From contig OY744465.1 of NCBI GenBank assembly GCA_963556145.1, positions 992,001-1,056,000 of the forward strand: a stretch of DNA of 64,000 bases, written 5' to 3'. The stretch comes from Hygrocybe punicea (lineage: Eukaryota > Basidiomycota > Agaricomycetes > Agaricales > Hygrophoraceae). Under the pieces are notes generated by a model. It saw only the letters and a program-made list of their open reading frames with translations. It was not told the origin of the DNA and did no database searches. The first letter of the stretch is position 1, and every line of letters starts with the position of its first letter. Of the stretch, positions 21,575 to 32,972 are shown piece by piece. Position numbers and translations under genes: made by a program.

Positions 21575-24500
21575 TCAGTGATGAATATCATTCAGGATCT
21601 TCAGGTATTCTTGTAACTTAATCAAACCCGATTCGGCGGACAGGAGATTCGAGAGGACAGTCAAAGACGAGCCTGCAACTACCATAGAACGAGGTTGTTG
21701 CTGTTGTTTCTCCTCTCGAGCATACCGTCGCTCTTCGTCCTCCAGGGCCTCTTCGACTGCCATTTGAGCAACACATGAACTCCTTGCGCTCATTTTATCC
21801 AACGTAAGCAGGCTCTCCTTTTTCAAGCTATCAAAATATGGTCGCAGAGCACACTCCCGGAGTTCACTAAACAATGCTGGCTTGTCGAGAACATAGCTTT
21901 TGGACTGTAATGAAGACCAACATGAGCTATTATCTAAACATGTGCATAGAAAAACATGTTAACGCACAGAAGCCATGAAGGGCCAAACAACGGAACCAAG
22001 CAGCCATGGAATGGTGGCCAGCACGGCTATGGGCGCTCGAAGCATGAAGCCCAATTGATCAACGTCGGCTTTGTGCTCGTAGTCGTTGTCACTTGACAAC
22101 CCCGCGTCTGCATCGCTGACGCTGGTATCACTGTCAAGGCAGTGACCTTGAGATATCGAGGACAAGAATGGTTTCGCTATTGTGTTTTCAATTGCGCGAA
22201 ACGCTGATGCCATGTTGTGACGTTTGGCCACGATAGTATGCACAACCTTCTTTCTGACGTTGGAGAGTAGCAGCGATTCCACGTCACGGCCATAAGAGAT
22301 GAGTTTGTCGGTTATCTCTTCCACCAGTTCAGCTGGATTATCTTTTATCAATTTCTGAATGTTTCCTGTGAGAGAATCGAATTGCGCCATGCGAGATCGA
22401 TTCGCTAGTTCACGAACAAATTTGACGAATTCACGGTTAATAGACGCCAGTGACATATGCATCTCTCGTTGGATCGATAGAAGAAAGTGTTTGACGTCAG
22501 CCTTGCGATGGAACATCAGATGAGTGGAATCCTCCACTGGCTGGATGCTAGTTAGCGGACCAGTAATGGAAGTAACAATTCGGCACTTGCTTTCAACTTC
22601 TTCTGCCAATAACCCTGGTGAATTGTATTCTCGATTGCCTGTGTTAAGATTTCCAGGCCACGTGCTTCAAGTTCCTGGAAGGCTCGCTGAAACTTGTCAG
22701 AAGACGTCGAGCGTATCCGTGCCTCATCAGCTTGCCAGTTTTGTAACACTTCTTCGAACTGTGATTTTGTCTTTCTGAAGGCGCTATAGGCCATTTCAAG
22801 TTCCTTCGGCGAGCGACCCATTTGCAGAAGTAAGCGTCTATCAGCAAAACCGGTATTATGACGATTACTTGAACATAAGAATCATTTCCACGGACCGTTG
22901 ATCGAGAATGGCTTTCTTTATTTTCCTTCGGAGTTGCTCGCCTTCAATCCAGAGGATAAGACCCCGTTCCTTCGCAACAATATCCGTGGTGAGATGTGTC
23001 ACAACAGATTCCAGGTTGCTCTCCTCAAGTTGATCGACGATAGACTCTTTCCATTGGTTGAAGTGTAGAAGCGTAAACTTCTGTTTGGGGCTGCCAACAC
23101 CCAAAATCTTCTCTGCACACTTCCAAAACAAGTGAGCTCGACAAAATCATGACTCAAATAGGTGAACCATACATAGTACATTACACCACTCTCAACCCAA
23201 ATGTCTTCGAAAATGGGTTTTCCAGTTGATGACTGTCGAAGAAGTGCCCGTGCACTAATACCCATGCGAGAGGAGCAACAGAGAACACGATGGCGTGTGT
23301 TATCGCCAATTGGCCAAAATGCTTTGGCGACACTCGCGATCTGCTGATCTACACGATCTCTTGCAACCTGATCGAGATGTGTACAAAGGACCAATTCAGG
23401 CGCGCGACCAAGACCAGTCTTGATGATCTCAGGAAGCTGTTGCCTCCAGTCTTCTTTTGAGACCTCCTGAAAGGATACGATTGGCACGATAGCATTGGCC
23501 TCTTTAGCGACAAGTCTGACCAAGTCTTCAAAATGATGAAACTAATGTGACGAGCGACAAGTCAGAGGTATAGGCGGAGCAAATATTTCCACCGCGCACA
23601 CTGTCGTAAGATGCCTCTCCAATACCCTGACGGAACAAATCAGTCCAAGACTGTAATGTCAGCACAATTATGTGACGAAAGCATACCGGAAGGTCAATAA
23701 ACTATCAAAAATAAAGAGGTGCTTTTTAGCACAGGGTACGCAAGGAAATAAGGCACGAACTTCCAAATCACCCGATATATTCTTTCCTTGCAAACACTCA
23801 AACTCAACCTTCAATAGAGGCCAGCGGGCGGCGTTTGCGCTGGGAAGCGACACGTGCAATCTGCGGCAGAGTCGAACAACGTCATTGAGCTGTGCAAGCT
23901 GGGCCAAGAGCCTAAACTCGTTGATTGCTGTTTGGTAATGGAAATATCTCACCAGGTCGCACACATTCTCGTCACCGTACGCGGCCGCGGGAAGAAGATA
24001 GTCATCCTGCTCAAACTTGAGCAAATTCGCTTTGGTTGTTGAATGTAAATCAATCCAATTGTCGTATATCTCCCTCGTGTCCTTCTGGTCGGTTGTCGCA
24101 ATAGACACGTAACCGGGGACTGCACCCGGTTCATCATCATCATCTTGAATGTCGCCCAGGACCTCCGAAAATGGATTGATGTCTTTGGGCGGACTAAAAC
24201 ATGCCATCATGGCCCCATATTTACGAGTTTTGAGACTATTGATTGCGACTTGGAAATAACTCGGGTCGAGTTCTAGGCTGGGTACCTTCTGGCCTTTGAC
24301 ATGTCGTAGGCGGCATGGCCAAGCCGTAGAGGGTAGTTCTGTGAGCTCATCAGTGGGGAAGAAGTTAGAGAAAATGGGATTCTTGCACCGTCAGATGGCA
24401 GGATCGAACGGCCCGTGAGGGCATTGAGAAATAATGATTTACTGATAGGACAGGAATCGAGCCTTCGCAAGGTAATCGGTTGACTTTGACGCACCCAGCC

Positions 24501-25354
24501 TTAACCATGCCACAAAAGGCGATGGTGAACTTCTTGTTGTTCTCCCGAGCTACTTCCTTTTCGATACTGGATTTGATATCCAGTAAGAGTTGCTCTGTAT
24601 CTGGATACGCCTGTTCGAACGCAAAAAGCTCGCGCTCGATGAGCACTTGAAGGTGCTGAAGCAATCCGATCTGAGTCCTCCCAAGGTTAGGAACTGTGAT
24701 TTCACGCAAGTCTTTATCGACCCAGTTGCTTCCCATTTCATTCATGGCTGTAGAATAGCGATCAACCCAAATCTGATTGAACTTCAAGGTATGGTTCTCT
24801 CTCCGGGGTTGAAGTCCATACAGGCATCGGGTTAAGATGTGGAAAGGTCGACGACAGAAATGCTGCAAGAGGTTTTCGCGCAAGCAATATGAATTTTCGA
24901 ATTCCTCGAGCAGTCGCAATATGTCTGTGCGAAAGCCCATAATTTCCGCGATATCGATTCGTAAAATGGTGTTGATAGCGCGAACTGTTGCAAGCTGGTG
25001 GAGTGGCCCATTTAGAGAATCACCATCGACAGCGTGTGTTGCAAGTAAATCATGAGCTTGCAGTCGCTTTCCCAGGCATTTATTCGCGTCGGTGAGAGCA
25101 GTGTCCAGTTGTTGTAGGGTTAAGTCATCAGCCTCATTGGCGGACACGGTGGTGTTGTCTGGAGACGTGATTGATTGGAATCTTATCGCGACGGAAACGA
25201 GGTCTTCGGAAAAGCAAACTAAGGTAGTCTTGAAGGCCCCGACTGAAGCGAACTTCTCGTAATCCATGTCCTCCAGTTTGTCAATAACATTTTGAGTGAC
25301 GGTAATGAGTGCCTCCAGTGAGCTTGTTACGGCCATTAGTGAGTGTGGAGCCAT
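21575..25354 (-). CDS. Dynamin-like large GTPase, paralogue A
   Basis: ATG 25354 was chosen because it aligns with the ATG of the divergent paralogue. Dynamin-type GTPases hydrolyse GTP to remodel or tether membranes (family knowledge). Visible motifs: G1 GMVKAGKS, split by intron 24442-24494; the G2 region SDELPSTAWPCR, whose Thr is the expected switch-I residue and which is joined across an intron near 24390; G3 DLPGIGE, of which FIDLP is a 15-nt exon (23687-23701); and a degenerate G4, CTHLDQ, instead of TKxD. Before the G domain are about 285 helical residues, and after it long charged helices. Near the C-terminus a hydrophobic stretch (LGFMLRAPIAVLATIPWLLG) could insert in a membrane, followed by a last helical exon ending at 21575. 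The tail lies only a few bases from the HEAT gene stop, in convergent orientation. It resembles the fungal dynamin_N/SLIP-GC-like proteins; no precise orthologue can be named. Confidence 0.75.
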
Positions 25355-25480
25355 GGAAAATTTGCCCGAGTATCTGACTGTCGTCTTCGTTAACGGGGCC
25401 CCAAACCTGGACAGATACACCAAATGGGACAAGACAGCTCTTCTTGAGCCTGCACCTGCACTAGTCAAACACACACCGTG
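25355..25480. promoter_or_regulatory. 126-bp bidirectional promoter between the two GTPase genes
   Basis: The start codons of two homologous, divergently transcribed genes are separated by only 126 bp, so both core promoters and leaders must overlap here. Co-expression is the expected consequence. No TATA element is evident. Confidence 0.6.
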
Positions 25481-28400
25481 ATGGATCCGATCTCTTTGGG
25501 CACCGGGTTAAAGGGACTCTTGACAGTCGCAACCGCCATTCTGCAGAAAATCGATAAACTGGACCGTATTTCGACGCAGCAGATGCAGTCTGCGACGTTG
25601 TACAGGAAAGGCCTTGCCGCATTCTCAAAGGATACCGAAAATGTCGCCGCAAGGCTAAATGCCATCTTGCATCATGGCAACAAGTCCACGGTATGCAAGT
25701 TACTTGACACTCTCGATGGCCAGGAGTCATTCTCGCATCTCTTCACCGCGATAACTTCTGCCGATGTTCTACTGAAGAAACAGGAACGGGCTGCCGATAC
25801 ACTCATTCTTGAGATTGAGAAACGCAGTCGACTCGGAATTGGTCTCGTTTCTTTGTTGTCCGATGCAGATGGTGACAACGAAAGGTTCAACGCTGCTCTC
25901 GGAGCAGCCAGGACGACCATCGATGACTCCCGTAATGACATCGCGTGTCTTTTTGAGCGGTTCTACAATCTGTACGAAATTCACAGTCATAACCAGTTTC
26001 TCGCGGTCAATCCTGGTCATGACCAGCATCGAGAGCGGACTCGCAGCCCAAGCCGTCGCTTACTCGATTCGGTCCAGCTATCGTGTTATGATAATCCATT
26101 TCACGTCGTTGTCGACTCTTCCTGCGCCCTCGAGATCATCGAAGACATGGGTGTCATCGCTTCAGCCAAAGAGAGGCTGGATAGTTATACACTGGCCATG
26201 AAGGACATGGCAGAGCGATGGGTTAACGATGAACTTGGCGAAGTTACTGTCGCGCACCTTGGTCGGACACAAATTGACATGATTCAGAACCTGCAAAAGG
26301 TTATCCAGGCAGAACTAGTCGTGTTTGAATCCGCGGGCCCGGACATACCGAACACGGAGGCTGCGCGTTGTGCTCATTTGATTGAAATTAACGTTGATAT
26401 TGAGAAGGCGATTGCACGGGAAAGAAGTAAGAGGTTCTCCATTGCCTTCTGCGGCATGGTAAAGGCGGGGTATGCTCGAGGTTACTTCGAGCGGCAAGTC
26501 AGAGCTCACCATGTCTATGTGTTAGCAAGTCCTTATTTCTCAACGCTCTCATAGGCCGCATGCTCCTCCCATCTGATGGTAGGTGCTCACACTATTCTGT
26601 TTTTTTAAGCTGATTGCCCGGCGGATAGAACTTCCATCCACGGCTTGGCCGTGTCGTGTACGGCATGTCAAGGGGCAGCTCGTCCCCAGCCTCGACATCG
26701 ACGCGGATTATTTCCAGAGCGCTATTGATAATCTTCAAACCCGGAAGTTTGGCATGATGATGGAAGGCTATCGCCCCCCCGAGGATACCGATATATTTTC
26801 CGCACTTCTGGGCGACAATCCCGGCGAAGCCGATGCGCTGAATGATAACGATCGCACCGTCAGGAATCAGAAGAGGGAGATATACCATAACTGGATTGAC
26901 CTACATCCAACAACAAAGAACAATCTACTCAGGTTTGAGCAAGACGGTTATCGCATTCCTAGTAATGCCTTGGGTGAAGAGCATGTGCTGGACTTGGTAG
27001 GGGCTACTCCGTTTTGTCTATTGCTTATTTATTTATAGATTTGTCCAGCTCGCCAAATTCAATGACGTCATCAGGTTATGCAATCGACTGACTGTGCCAC
27101 TACCAAACAGAAAGCCCACCAGTTGGCCGCTGCTGAGAATTGAGTTTGAGGCACTGCGGGACGAAAATTTTGAAGAAAATTTCGAGGTTGGACTAGTACT
27201 GCTCTGCTGCAACGTGTCGTACTGACTCCTTTTCGGATTATAGTTTGTCGACCTTCCAGTAAGCTATAGCTCTAGGACCACCATTCGTGTTAACCGGTAG
27301 TTTCCAGGGAGTCGGCGAATCGCATACATATGGTGATGTTAGCCATTAATCATAGCTTGATTATTACCAGGCTTGTGTTCGCTCACGCGTACCTGTAGTT
27401 CCACACGTTCGAGGACTTGGTCAGACGTGTAGCCAAAGAGGTCAACGCCGTAGTTCCTGTAGTGTCGTTGAAGGAAGTCTCGAAGGACGATTGGAGGCAA
27501 CAGCTTCCCGACATTATTAAAGCTGGTATCGGCCGTCCTCCCGACCTCGTGGTTTGTACACATCTCGATCAGGCAATTATCAGGTTCACTTTACATCGTT
27601 TCCAGAATGCACACTGATTTGCCCCCACTTTTCCATGACAGGTTGCGAAAGACTCGGTGGAGCCGCAAGCAGCAAGCGTCGTGAAGGCATTCTGGCCAAA
27701 AAGCGGCGACTGCCGGGACCGTGTTCTCTGCTGCTCCTCTCGCATGGGTTTCGGTTCTCGCCTCCTCCTCCGACAGTCGACACGCACCAAACCCAAGTTC
27801 ACAGACATATGGTTGGCAAACTCTATTGAATACGACGTGCGTCAACTTCATAGTAATCGTTGGCCTGCGGCTGAAGGAACTATGCTAAATTGTTAAAGTG
27901 TGCTGAGAAGATCCTCGGCGCTTACCAATCTGAACAGACCTTTAACCTCTTGACATTCGAGAGTTGGAAGAAGGCCGTGGCTGACCAGCTCCTCAAGAGC
28001 GGATTGCAACAAACCATCAGGCGGCTGGTGTCGGATATGGTCACATCATCACACCATCGAGTCTTGATGAATGAAGGTATGCGGTTCTATAAGCAAGTGC
28101 ACAAAGCCATCAGTAATCAGCAGTCGGTGACATTTTCCCGCGTCAAATTTGCTCGATCGTATTGAATAATGTCAATAGCCGGATGCTTCTCACCATACGT
28201 CGCTCAGCTGACGACCGCGAGCAAGCTTATCATGAATTCGAAGTAGTAAGGAAAGACTTCAAAACAGTGCTAAACGAGTGGTCACTTGTCAGCGCTAGGA
28301 TGCAACAGGCATCATCAAGAAAGCTTCAATCTAGCTACGATGTCCTTGAGCGAGAAGGGCTAGCTACAGCACATCAAGCTATCGAGACCATTGAGAAGAA

Positions 28401-29418
28401 CTGGAAGAACATGGGATCAGGATTGCAGGTGTGACCTTAATTCCGAGGTTCGGGAACTAGTGGCTTATCTCTCCCAGGGCATCGAGACCAATGATAACAG
28501 AGAACTGGTGTTTAATAATATATCTGCAGCTGAAGTTTTCCTTCAGCAAGTTCAGATGAACTTACACAAGTCGCTCTCAAGTCTAAAACGTACGTTTGTC
28601 AGCTTCGTGCGCACATTGGCGAACCGTTCGCGGGCGGAGCACTTTTCTTCGCTCAAGAGCAGTATCCAATTACACGTCAAGAATGAATTGCAGCCCGAGC
28701 TCAAGGAGGAGATTCTCGATGAGCTGAGTGAACGTGGCGCTAACGTCGAAACCCTCGCTTTCTCATACATCCGGCGCAAAGTGATGCGCACTGTCACTAC
28801 CAGACATAGTGCCGCATCGGCATACCTGGCTATTCAAGACACAATTGCCAGACCATTCTTACAGCAGAGGCATGTTGTTACCGTTGCAGAGGAACTGACG
28901 GCCGATGGCAGTTTCCAATCAGCAGAGCATGAGTTGGGCATCGAAGAGCTTGGCTTCATGCTCCGTGCGCCGATTGCTGTGATTGCAGTCGTTCCATGGC
29001 TCCTTGGGTCTGGAATCTGGCCCTTCATGAAACGCGTGTGTAACGTCGTCTTAGAATTACACGAACTTTCGCGTTAACAGCAATGCAATTCTAGTCGAAA
29101 AAGCATGTGCTCAACAAAGAAGCCTTCGTAAAGGAGCTGGAGAAGCGCATAATCCGCCCGTTTTTCGATGCTCTGAAGCAGGAGGGGCAGCATACCTTGC
29201 TCCAGATGATGACAAAGAGTTCGGAAGCGGCAAAGGGTGCGGTGAAAGATGCTCTTGCGAATGAGGAGCAGCTGTACGAGAACGAGCGCAACCAGGACAA
29301 GTCGCTATTCCCGACTGACACGGCTGCATCCGCCTTAAACACCTATCTGAATTTGATAGCTGCAGAAGCTGCCTTGGTGAAGTTGCAGGAACACCTGAAA
29401 GGTCTTCATTTGTCGTAG
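25481..29418 (+). CDS. Dynamin-like large GTPase, paralogue B
   Basis: Begins at ATG 25481 (MDPISLGTGLKG). It is homologous to paralogue A along its whole length and nearly every intron position is shared. Introns include 26470-26525 (inside the P-loop), 26579-26628 and 26997-27048. Motifs: GMVKAGKS; SDELPSTAWPCR; DLPGVGES, where FVDLP comes from a 15-nt exon at 27244-27258; and CTHLDQ. Directly after CTHLDQ it has an extra intron, 27573-27641, absent from A and with a GC donor (CAG/GCAATT). The C-terminal half carries long helices, then LGFMLRAPIAVIAVVPWLLG as a candidate membrane segment, then a final helical exon ending LQEHLKGLHLS. Roughly 1,000 residues. The two proteins could form hetero-oligomers, as paired bacterial dynamin-like proteins do; that is inference. 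Confidence 0.75.
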
Positions 29419-29870
29419 TAGCGTAGTACGTGTATACGTGCACAACTATGTAGTCACCTTGACGAGCACTGTTAAACTTGAACTTCACGATTATCCCCCT
29501 ACTGTCTTCAGGAGCATGCTTTCTCACAAAAGTAAGAGTGTCCGATATCGGGGCAAAATTAGACTCATTGTGATGGGAGGATTACATTGCGAACAACGTG
29601 TGCGGCGAACGGAATACTTCACAGGTAACAGGTGCCTTTCAAGTGACGGATCCCAGGTGGGGCTGATCATACACTTTACTGATGGAGTTCAGAGAGCATC
29701 AGCGAGAATCTTGGAAGGCGTGAGCATGAACATGGTACGTGGCGAGGAATACTGTAATTCATGCGATCCTCGTCCACAGGTTCACGATCACGACTGATGA
29801 TTGCTTGGCCTTTTCATACTACGTGGCCATCGTTCTTGGGCGGCGCGTAGTCTTTTCTTGAATGAGCTGT
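29419..29870. other. No gene recognised
   Basis: A 119-codon frame at 29438-29797 has no motif and no homologous partner in the window. Nothing else is seen before the duplicated fragment. Confidence 0.4.
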
Positions 29871-29924
29871 CCTGAAGCACGGGTCCAACAGTGAACTTGA
29901 AGGGGGCGTGGCTGGGTAACGGCA

Positions 29925-30210
29925 TATCAATTTCAGTGAGACGACACCGACTTTTGAAAACTCCTTGAATTTTCTGACATGAGGACGGGGAGAGGTTGGT
30001 GAAGGGATTTTGATGGACGGCTCCATCTAGGCTAAGGAAAAGGACATACACCATTTTTTGGTTCTGGTTGGAGGTGAGGATCGTAGTTTTGATTGTCGTA
30101 GTTGTGGATATCGTAATGATGGGTATCGTGTGGATGTTTGAGCGTCATATATATCTGTAACGGAGAGATACAGCAGAGGGGACGTCTTACAAGCGCAGTA
30201 TACTCGCCTG
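29925..30210 (-). pseudogene. Truncated duplicate of the neighbouring disordered-protein gene
   Basis: Two blocks match the coding strand of the gene at 30731-32572. Bases 29930-30015 resemble 31490-31600 (PSPTSPRPH region), and bases 30060-30205 resemble 31843-31990 (HDTHHYDIH...DNQNYDP region). About 200 bases present between these blocks in the parent are missing, and the frame is broken by shifts. It is a partial tandem copy of an internal exon segment without its own start or end. Confidence 0.65.
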
Positions 30211-30730
30211 CGACGACCCCTAACTCGAAAACTTCTCGCAAGAACGCTAATTGGCCCGTAGTGAATGCTCACCGTACTGCCTAGCTTCAGCATCGACAGT
30301 GACATTTTCGTACGGCTTCAAATGTCCAGCCCTTGAGGATGCTAAATTACAGCCATCATTGTCGATTGTAACGTTCAAGGTGGAGGGGCAAGGCGGCATG
30401 ACAGGTAAGCGGGAGCTGCCAAACCAAGGAGGGGAACTTGAAAATGCATACTAGGGATCAGATCAACGACCGGAATGAGGGAAGGATGAAGCTTCGATAA
30501 TCGAAGTCGTAAATGCAGTGGAGGAAATTGTGAGTGGTATAATATTTGTTCAGTCATGACTGATGTATGTCCCCTGACTTCTGTCGCACCTCAGTTTCTT
30601 CTCTGCAATAAATCACTATTGAAGCCAAGAATTCATGCTTTTTGCCTTACACAGATTAGGAGTAATGTGCATTAGTGTATCAAGATTTAGACGAAAGAAA
30701 AACAATGGGACTGATGAAATAGGGTATGAA

Positions 30731-32572
30731 TTAAGCCGTCCCACTATGATGCGAACGATTCGGAGAGGTCGGAACAGCATGCACCGAGGGCTTAGGACTC
30801 GCCCCAAGTTCAGGCATCTGGACTGGAATCGGGGGTGGCACCATCGCAGGAGGATTTGGTGCGAGCATATAGAGAGGTACGGCTTGGCGCATCTCGGCTT
30901 GACCGTTCCCACTCCAGGATGGACTAGGCGGTGTCACGATAAACAACGGTTGTGGAGGTGCGAAAGGGTACGGAGCATACCCCTGCGGGTACGGTGGGAA
31001 CCCAGGTAAACGTGAAGACGGAGAGTGGGGATCGACATCATTTGTAGTTCGGTGTCTGTGCCTCCTTTCTCTGCTGCTCGCGGACGACTCATTCGCAGAA
31101 GAGGTGCTTGCATTTCCGGTATGTCCACGTTGGTGGCCACGAGTCGGTGGGCTGGCAGGAGGGGCATGATGACGATCTGCCCTACGGTTTCGATGAGCAG
31201 TAGGCGAAGAAGGGGACAAAGGAGTCATATCATCAGCGTTTCGTTGATGTCGGTGTTTGCGTCTGTGGTTTGGTGGAGTGATGTGCGGACTCGACGAACT
31301 GGTTGCACTCGGTGTCTGAACACGCCCACTGCGATTTCTCCCATCATTTGAATGCATTGGAATTATTGGAAGCGACTCGCCGGATGACAAGAGGTCCAGG
31401 GAATAGCGACGACGGAAATACCACGACGAGGCAGGTTTTGTTTGAGTGGGCCGATCGAGGTCTCCCCGTCCCCGAGGCTCGTAATCAGATGTAATTCGAG
31501 AAGAGACCCATGGGAGGCGATACAGACTTTTGAAAAATGCTTGAAGTCTGAAATGAGGACGGAGAGAGGTTGGTGAAGGGGTTTGGATGGACGACTCCGT
31601 CTGGGCAGAGTCTGACGGGGGTATGAAATCCGGGACATGTTCTGGCAATGAAGCGTTGGCAAAATTTGCATCGAAGCCGGCGCCGAGGGTGTCGTAGCGG
31701 ACAGCCGGAGTTTCGGTGGAGTGGTGCCTACCCTGATAGAAGACACTGGGGCCAGAGTCATACACCATATCTTGGCGAACCGCAGACGTTTCGCCGTCTT
31801 GCGGATAGTGAATTTGTGTGTGAATGTCTGGTGGATGGTAGATGCGGGGATCGTAGTTTTGATTGTCGTAGTGGTGGATATCGTAATGATGGGTATCGTG
31901 TGGATGTGTGTCGTACATCTGAGTGTCATATGTGCGTCCGTCGTGGTAACGGAGAGATACAGCAGAAGATGGGGAGGGACGTCTTACAATCGCAGGCTCC
32001 TCGACAGGCATCTCAATGGCTTCGACATATTCGATTTCTGAGGTACCCGCCGGCGCCTCTGCTTCATACATCGGGAGTGCTGTTCCGTCCGTGGCATTAG
32101 AACCTCCCGTGTCGTTCGTGTCCGCAGTATGTTGGCGCAAAGGTGTCTTTCGACCCAACCCAACACCTTTAATGACGGTCTTGGGTAACATTTTTAAACC
32201 ATTGACGAACCCTCCGACAAAATTCTTCCGCCCTTCAGTTCGTTTGCTCGAGCTAGGAGAACCCACCCTTCTACTACCCAATATCGACTCGTGGTCGGGA
32301 CCATCGGCATCAATTGTCATATGCTCATCTTCTTCCGACAAGCTAGGCAGCTCTGTATTGCCAGGGGGGTTTGTCGCAGGCGCTGTGGTTAGCACCGGTT
32401 CGAGAGGTGGCGCTTTACGAGGATATTGTTGTGGGCCATACATCCATGTTCGAGCACTGTCTCTACTCTGCCACGAGGCTCGCGGTGTTGATGATTGAGA
32501 TCCGACATAAGTGTCTATGGGCCTTCTGTACGAAGGATGTCGGTGAGAGCCTGAGTCTTGGTAGTTGGACAT
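30731..32572 (-). CDS. Uncharacterised intrinsically disordered Ser/Pro/His-rich protein
   Basis: A single long open frame of 613 residues from ATG 32572 (MSNYQDSGSHRHPS). Composition is dominated by Ser, Pro, Thr, His and Arg. Features are a Tyr/His/Asp-rich block (HHYDNQNYDP, with YDTHPHDTHHYD just before) at residues ~220-245, a basic block RRKHRHQRNAD, and a Pro-rich C-terminus. No folded domain, signal peptide or membrane segment is visible. Part of it is duplicated beside it at 29.9-30.2 kb. Function is unknown; low-complexity tracts mean even its coding status rests on frame length and clean start. Confidence 0.55.
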   Translation of the reverse strand: MSNYQDSGSHRHPSYRRPIDTYVGSQSSTPRASWQSRDSARTWMYGPQQYPRKAPPLEPVLTTAPATNPPGNTELPSLSEEDEHMTIDADGPDHESILGSRRVGSPSSSKRTEGRKNFVGGFVNGLKMLPKTVIKGVGLGRKTPLRQHTADTNDTGGSNATDGTALPMYEAEAPAGTSEIEYVEAIEMPVEEPAIVRRPSPSSAVSLRYHDGRTYDTQMYDTHPHDTHHYDIHHYDNQNYDPRIYHPPDIHTQIHYPQDGETSAVRQDMVYDSGPSVFYQGRHHSTETPAVRYDTLGAGFDANFANASLPEHVPDFIPPSDSAQTESSIQTPSPTSLRPHFRLQAFFKSLYRLPWVSSRITSDYEPRGRGDLDRPTQTKPASSWYFRRRYSLDLLSSGESLPIIPMHSNDGRNRSGRVQTPSATSSSSPHITPPNHRRKHRHQRNADDMTPLSPSSPTAHRNRRADRHHAPPASPPTRGHQRGHTGNASTSSANESSASSRERRHRHRTTNDVDPHSPSSRLPGFPPYPQGYAPYPFAPPQPLFIVTPPSPSWSGNGQAEMRQAVPLYMLAPNPPAMVPPPIPVQMPELGASPKPSVHAVPTSPNRSHHSGTA

Positions 32573-32972
32573 CGAGTCAAATGGTGAGGGGTGAGCGTCG
32601 ATCAGCTGGACCAATCAGCAACAATGAGGGTGTTCCTTCAGCCGTGAACATGTGTGGGCGGGAGATACGTCGCACGGCGGAAGTCATTGTGGAGACGTCC
32701 GGTTCCCCGTCAAACATGAGGTTGCAGCCAGCCATGCTTGATTTCCGTGTTAGCTCCGTTTTCTCGAGCGCACTGTCAGCAAGGTCTGGACAATGTCCAA
32801 CAAGTGTTGACATAGGAGGGATTTAGCTACACATGTCTATGAACTTAACGTCCATAGTAATTGAAGGTGAGACTATTTCAGTTCGCGTTTGGCCGTTTAT
32901 TTGAACATATTTATTCCTAACTTGAAATAACCCCTATAACATTAACATCTACATCCACATCGACCGGTAGAC

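Noticed and set aside
25461..25730. Antisense open frames across the GTPase start region
   Set aside because: They are shadows of the highly conserved coding exon of paralogue B.
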